DNA from: an uncultured cyanobacterium
GTDB lineage: Bacteria > Cyanobacteriota > Cyanobacteriia > PCC-6307 > Cyanobiaceae
Direction: 5' to 3'
NCBI GenBank assembly: GCA_903935205.1
Contig: CAIZQU010000114.1
Location: 62,001-126,000, forward strand
DNA length: 64,000 nucleotides
Position 1 is the first letter of the stretch; each line of letters opens with the position of its first letter. Below, piece after piece: positions 60,603 to 64,000 of this stretch. The notes below the pieces were generated by a model that ran no database searches, was not told where the DNA came from, and saw only the letters and a program-made list of their open reading frames with translations. The translations under genes were made by a program, and so were the position numbers.

Positions 60603-62917
60603 CCCGCCTCTCCAGCGGCCGGCGGGGTCGCCGTCGGCAGCCCCGCCCCCAGAGCCCATCTGGGGCGCAGGGGCTCCGGACCCTGCTGATCCCAGGTCTG
60701 GCCGCCACGGGCATCGGCGTCGGCGTCGCCCTGGCCCAGACCGCCCTGGTGAGCGGCATCGATCTGCTGCTGCCCGATGCCAGCCGCCTCAGCACCTACA
60801 ACCGCCCCGGCACGCTCACCGTGCTCGATGCCAACGGCCAGGTGCTGTTCAAAGACGGCCCAGCCACCCGCGAGCGGCTGGTCAGCGGCAAGATGCCGAA
60901 GATCATCGAGCGCGCCTTCGTGGCGGCCGAAGATCGACGCTTCTACCAACACGACGGCATCGACAGCGTCGGCATCGCCCGGGCCCTGTTCCGCAACCTG
61001 CGCGAGGGTTCGGTCGAGGAGGGTGCCAGCACGATCACTCAGCAGCTGGCCCGCACCGTCTACCTCGACCAGGACCGCACCCTCTGGCGCAAGCTCAAGG
61101 AGGCGGCGCTGGCCGGCAAGATCGAACGCCAGCTCAGCAAACCGCAGATCCTCGAGCAATACCTCAATTTCGTTTATCTCGGCTCCGGCGCCTATGGCGT
61201 CGCCGATGCCGCCTGGGTCTACTACTCCAAGACCCCCGATCAGCTCACCCTGCCGGAGGTGGCCCTGATCGCCGGTCTGCCACCGGCCCCGTCGGTCTAT
61301 TCGCCCCTGATCAATCCCGATCTGGCCCTCAAACGCCGCGCCATCGTGCTGCGGCGGATGCGGGAGGCAGGCTTCATCGACGATGCCCAGCTCGATCGGG
61401 CCATGGCGGCGCCGCTCGGCCTCAAGCCGGCTGAACCGAAGTTTTACCAGAACCCGGCCCCCTGGTTCATCAGCTGGATGGAGCAGCAGCTGCCCAAGGT
61501 GCTGAGCAAGGAGGCGCTTGAGGTGGGCGGCCTGACGATCCGCACCGGTCTCAACAAGGAGTGGCAGACCCGGGCCCAGAGCGTGATCAACCAGGTGGCC
61601 GGCGGCGGCGGACTGCAGGGTGCCCTGGTGTCGATGGAGCCGGGCACCGGCCTGGTGCGGGCGATGGTGGGGGGCACCGACTGGAACAAGAGCCAGTTCA
61701 ACCGCGCCACCCAGGCCCTGCGCTCGCCCGGCTCCACCTTCAAGCTGTTCGCCTATACCGCCGCCATCCAGTACGGCCTGCGCCCCGAAGACACGATCAG
61801 CTCGCGGGAGCGTTGCTATCGCGACGGCTACAAGCGCTTCTGCATCCCCGGCTCGGGAACGAGCATGTCGATCGGCCAGGCCCTCACCAATTCGGTGAAC
61901 CCGGCGGCGGTGGCGCTGGCGGAGAAGGTGGGCTATCCCCGCGTGATCGGTGTGGCACGCAACCTGGGTATCACCGGCGAAATCGGCGAGTACCCGGCGA
62001 TGGTGCTCGGCTCGAACGAAAAAACGATGCTGGAGATGGTGGCGGCCTACGCGGCGATCAACAACCGCGGCGTTTATGTCGAACCCACACCCTTCGATGA
62101 GATCTACGGCCCGGCCGGGGAACTGCTCTGGAGCCGCCGCATCGACGGCAAGCGCCCGCGCCGCGCCGTGCCCAGCGATGTGGCCGACACCCTGATGTCG
62201 ATGTTGCAGAACGTGGTCAAGGCCGGCACCGGCCGACCGGCGAGTCTGCCCGACCGACCGGCCGCCGGCAAGACCGGCACCGCCGAGGGAGCCCGCGACC
62301 TGTGGTACATCGGCTCGATCCCCCAACTCACCACCGCGATCTGGTTCGGCTACGACGCCAACTGGAGGACAGGCAGCAGCAGCGCCACCGCCGCGGCCGC
62401 CTGGTATAGCTACATGATCGGCCTGCTCAAGGACATCCCCGTCCAGTCGTTCCCGCCCCGGCCGGTGCTCACCGGCTCGTTCATTCCCTACGTGCCCCCC
62501 CGGGGCGCTCGGCCGAACCGGCAGGCCCAGCCCAGCCCCCCAGGTGGCTGGGAGCCCCCCGGCAACCGCAGCGAACGCCAGGAGCGCGAGGAGCGACCGG
62601 AGCGGGAGGAGCGCGATCGGGACCGCCCCGCCGACGAGGGCCGCTGGACGCCGCCGGAGCCGGAGGAACCCCGCCGCTCGGAATGGAAAGCCCCGGATCC
62701 ACCGCGCAACTGGGCCCCCGAACCGCCGGCTCCCGCCCCCTCCCGGCCGGAGCCCGCCCCTTCGCGGCCGGCCCCGGCACCCGCCCCCTCCAGACCCGTG
62801 CCGGCTGCCGCGGCGCCGGCGCCAGCCCCAGCACCAGCCGCCGCGCCACCACCGCCTCCGCCACCCTTGCCGGTGGCGCCGCCGCCGCCGGTGTCAGCGC
62901 CCCCTCCCCTCCCCTGA
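60599..62917 (+). CDS. Class A penicillin-binding protein (bifunctional peptidoglycan synthase)
   Basis: The product is 772 residues. An N-terminal basic segment is followed by one membrane anchor (LLIPGLAATGIGVGVALAQT). The glycosyltransferase (GT51) has EDRRFYQHDGIDSVGIARAL and EGASTITQQLARTVYLD, with EQYLNFVYLGSGAYGVADAA. The transpeptidase has the serine SPGSTFK, TNSVNPAAVALAEK (SxN) and KTGTAEG. The last ~150 residues are a Pro/Arg/Ala-rich tail with RPAPAP-type repeats, likely disordered. It cross-links septal or side-wall peptidoglycan. The start is TTG, overlapping the chlG stop. Its 3' end overlaps the convergent rsmB by 24 bases. Confidence 0.93.
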   Translation: MTRLSSGRRGRRRQPRPQSPSGAQGLRTLLIPGLAATGIGVGVALAQTALVSGIDLLLPDASRLSTYNRPGTLTVLDANGQVLFKDGPATRERLVSGKMPKIIERAFVAAEDRRFYQHDGIDSVGIARALFRNLREGSVEEGASTITQQLARTVYLDQDRTLWRKLKEAALAGKIERQLSKPQILEQYLNFVYLGSGAYGVADAAWVYYSKTPDQLTLPEVALIAGLPPAPSVYSPLINPDLALKRRAIVLRRMREAGFIDDAQLDRAMAAPLGLKPAEPKFYQNPAPWFISWMEQQLPKVLSKEALEVGGLTIRTGLNKEWQTRAQSVINQVAGGGGLQGALVSMEPGTGLVRAMVGGTDWNKSQFNRATQALRSPGSTFKLFAYTAAIQYGLRPEDTISSRERCYRDGYKRFCIPGSGTSMSIGQALTNSVNPAAVALAEKVGYPRVIGVARNLGITGEIGEYPAMVLGSNEKTMLEMVAAYAAINNRGVYVEPTPFDEIYGPAGELLWSRRIDGKRPRRAVPSDVADTLMSMLQNVVKAGTGRPASLPDRPAAGKTGTAEGARDLWYIGSIPQLTTAIWFGYDANWRTGSSSATAAAAWYSYMIGLLKDIPVQSFPPRPVLTGSFIPYVPPRGARPNRQAQPSPPGGWEPPGNRSERQEREERPEREERDRDRPADEGRWTPPEPEEPRRSEWKAPDPPRNWAPEPPAPAPSRPEPAPSRPAPAPAPSRPVPAAAAPAPAPAPAAAPPPPPPPLPVAPPPPVSAPPPLP

Positions 62918-64000
62918 GGCGGGTGCATCGATCACTGCGGCATAGAAGCCATCTCCACCCCCGTGGCCTGGCCACCACTGCCGTTCGAGCCGCAGCCGCC
63001 AATCGGGCCGGCCATTGAGGAAGGCGGCAATTCGCTCGCCATTCTCCCGCGGTTCCACCGTGCAGGTCGCGTAGACCAGGCAGCCCCCTGGCGCCAGCAG
63101 CGGCGCTACCCCCTCCAGCAGCTGGCTCTGCAGCAGCACCAGCTCTGCGATCCGATCCGGATCGATCCGCCAGCGGGCATCGGCGTGGCGGGCCAGGGTG
63201 CCGAGGCCGGAGCAGGGAACATCGAGCAGGATCCGATCGAAATGGCCCCGCCACGCCGGCCGCAGGCTGGCCAGGGCCGTGGCATCGGCCTCCAGCGGCC
63301 GCAGGATCTCGCTGACCCCGAGCCGCTCGGCATTGGCGGCAACCCGCCGCAGTCGGGCGGCGGAGCGATCGACCGCCCAGACCTCACCAGACCCCTGAAG
63401 CAGGGCCGCGATCTGGGTGGCCTTGCCACCAGGGGCGGCGCAGGCATCGAGCACCCGCTGACCAGGCCGTGGGTCGAGCAGGGGCACGATCGCCTGGGCG
63501 TGGCGATCCTGCACGCACCAGCGGCCCTCGGCATAGCCCGGCAGCTGGCGCAGGTTTCCGGGGGCATCGCTGAGGGTGAGGCCTTCGGCCAGCTCGGGCA
63601 GCGGTTCCGCCCTCACCCCAGCCGCCTCCAGCTCGGCCAGCAGCTGTTCACGGCTGGAGCGCAGGGGATTGACCCGCAGATCGATCGGCGCCGCGGCATT
63701 GGCGGCACGGCCGAAGGCCTCCGCCTGCTCCAGCGGCCGCCAGCGCAGCAGCTCCTCAGCCAGCCAGGCGGGAAGGGAGTGGCGCAGGCCGAGGCTGGCG
63801 GCCGGATCGGCGGGCAGGTCCAGACCCGTCCAGGGCTCCAGGGTGGTGGGGCCCTCGCTGGCCTGACCGCCCTGGTCGGCACCTGCGGCGTCGCCCCCTG
63901 ATCTCTGGGCCCTGGCATCGGCGCGCCGCCGCAGCAGCTCCCGCAGCATGCCGTTGACGACCGGCGCCAGCCGCCCCAGGCCGAGCTGCTGCGCCAGGGT
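62894..64000 (-). CDS. rsmB: 16S rRNA cytosine-967 C5-methyltransferase, 5' end outside window
   Basis: The frame continues to the right edge, so the N-terminus is missing. The edge residues (LAQQLGLGRLAPVVNGMLRE) match the C-terminal helix of the NusB-like RNA-binding domain. The methyltransferase has the SAM site VLDACAAPGGKATQIAAL, DRSAARLRRVAANAERLGV, the catalytic DVPCSGLGTLARHADARW (PCS) and YATCTVEPREN (TC motif, second catalytic Cys). It methylates C967 of 16S rRNA in the small-subunit platform. An ATG at 63949 is internal. The gene is convergent with the penicillin-binding protein gene, overlapping its stop. Confidence 0.95.
   Translation of the reverse strand, partial: TLAQQLGLGRLAPVVNGMLRELLRRRADARAQRSGGDAAGADQGGQASEGPTTLEPWTGLDLPADPAASLGLRHSLPAWLAEELLRWRPLEQAEAFGRAANAAAPIDLRVNPLRSSREQLLAELEAAGVRAEPLPELAEGLTLSDAPGNLRQLPGYAEGRWCVQDRHAQAIVPLLDPRPGQRVLDACAAPGGKATQIAALLQGSGEVWAVDRSAARLRRVAANAERLGVSEILRPLEADATALASLRPAWRGHFDRILLDVPCSGLGTLARHADARWRIDPDRIAELVLLQSQLLEGVAPLLAPGGCLVYATCTVEPRENGERIAAFLNGRPDWRLRLERQWWPGHGGGDGFYAAVIDAPASGEGRGR

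Noticed and set aside
60557-62326. 589-codon minus-strand frame
   Set aside because: It is antisense to the penicillin-binding protein, which carries all GT51 and transpeptidase motifs.
62963-63901. 312-codon plus-strand frame
   Set aside because: It is antisense to rsmB, whose catalytic motifs are intact.

Overview
The window comes from a cyanobacterium, most likely a GC-rich picocyanobacterium of the Synechococcus/Cyanobium type. The evidence is chlorophyll synthase (chlG), the small cytochrome b6f subunit PetP, a MenG-type quinone methyltransferase, DUF3721 and DUF305 proteins, cyanobacterial PGPLPLLG-type sorting tails, and occasional HIP1 octamers GCGATCGC (for example at 6882, 13740, 21246 and 54006). 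No species can be named from sequence alone.

Positions 1-12000 are accessory and partly eroded. They begin with the pore-forming C-terminus of a pentameric ligand-gated ion channel. A graveyard of transposase scraps and a broken AraC regulator follows. Next come small secreted or membrane proteins and a CsbD stress protein. A metal-handling block lies at 6128-9277: a MerR regulator with a textbook 19-bp-spacer operator-promoter, two DUF305 proteins (one with a Met/Gly-rich linker, one with a His-rich N-terminus), a DUF3721 protein, a small two-helix membrane protein, and a glutaredoxin-MauE fusion. A surface protein with a C-terminal sorting tail (9599-10516) closes this part, followed by about 1.5 kb without a recognisable intact gene.

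Positions 12044-51955 are dominated by one uninterrupted 39-kb reading frame on the minus strand (13,008 residues, roughly 1.3 MDa by my estimate). Its order is: DUF4347 domain; thousands of residues of Ala/Ser/Thr/Gly-rich beta-strand adhesin repeats; three LamG-like domains; about six copies of a FANGxKxxGQDxW jelly-roll-like module; C-type-lectin-like segments; 14 RTX calcium-binding nonapeptides; a DUF4114 domain; and, unusually, two tandem amino-acid-type periplasmic binding protein domains (SBP_bac_3) at the extreme C-terminus. A SapC-family gene lies directly downstream on the same strand. No type I secretion genes are in the window. This giant receptor-like adhesin plus SapC is the best candidate here for an undescribed system.

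Positions 52117-64000 return to the core chromosome: a broken gene of unknown function, tRNA-Ser(CGA), comEC, glyQ, a BON-LysM protein, menG/ubiE, a small membrane protein and hisF on the minus strand; then petP, chlG and a class A penicillin-binding protein on the plus strand; and finally the start-truncated rsmB on the minus strand, running off the window. hisF and petP are divergent, and two adjacent palindromes lie between them.
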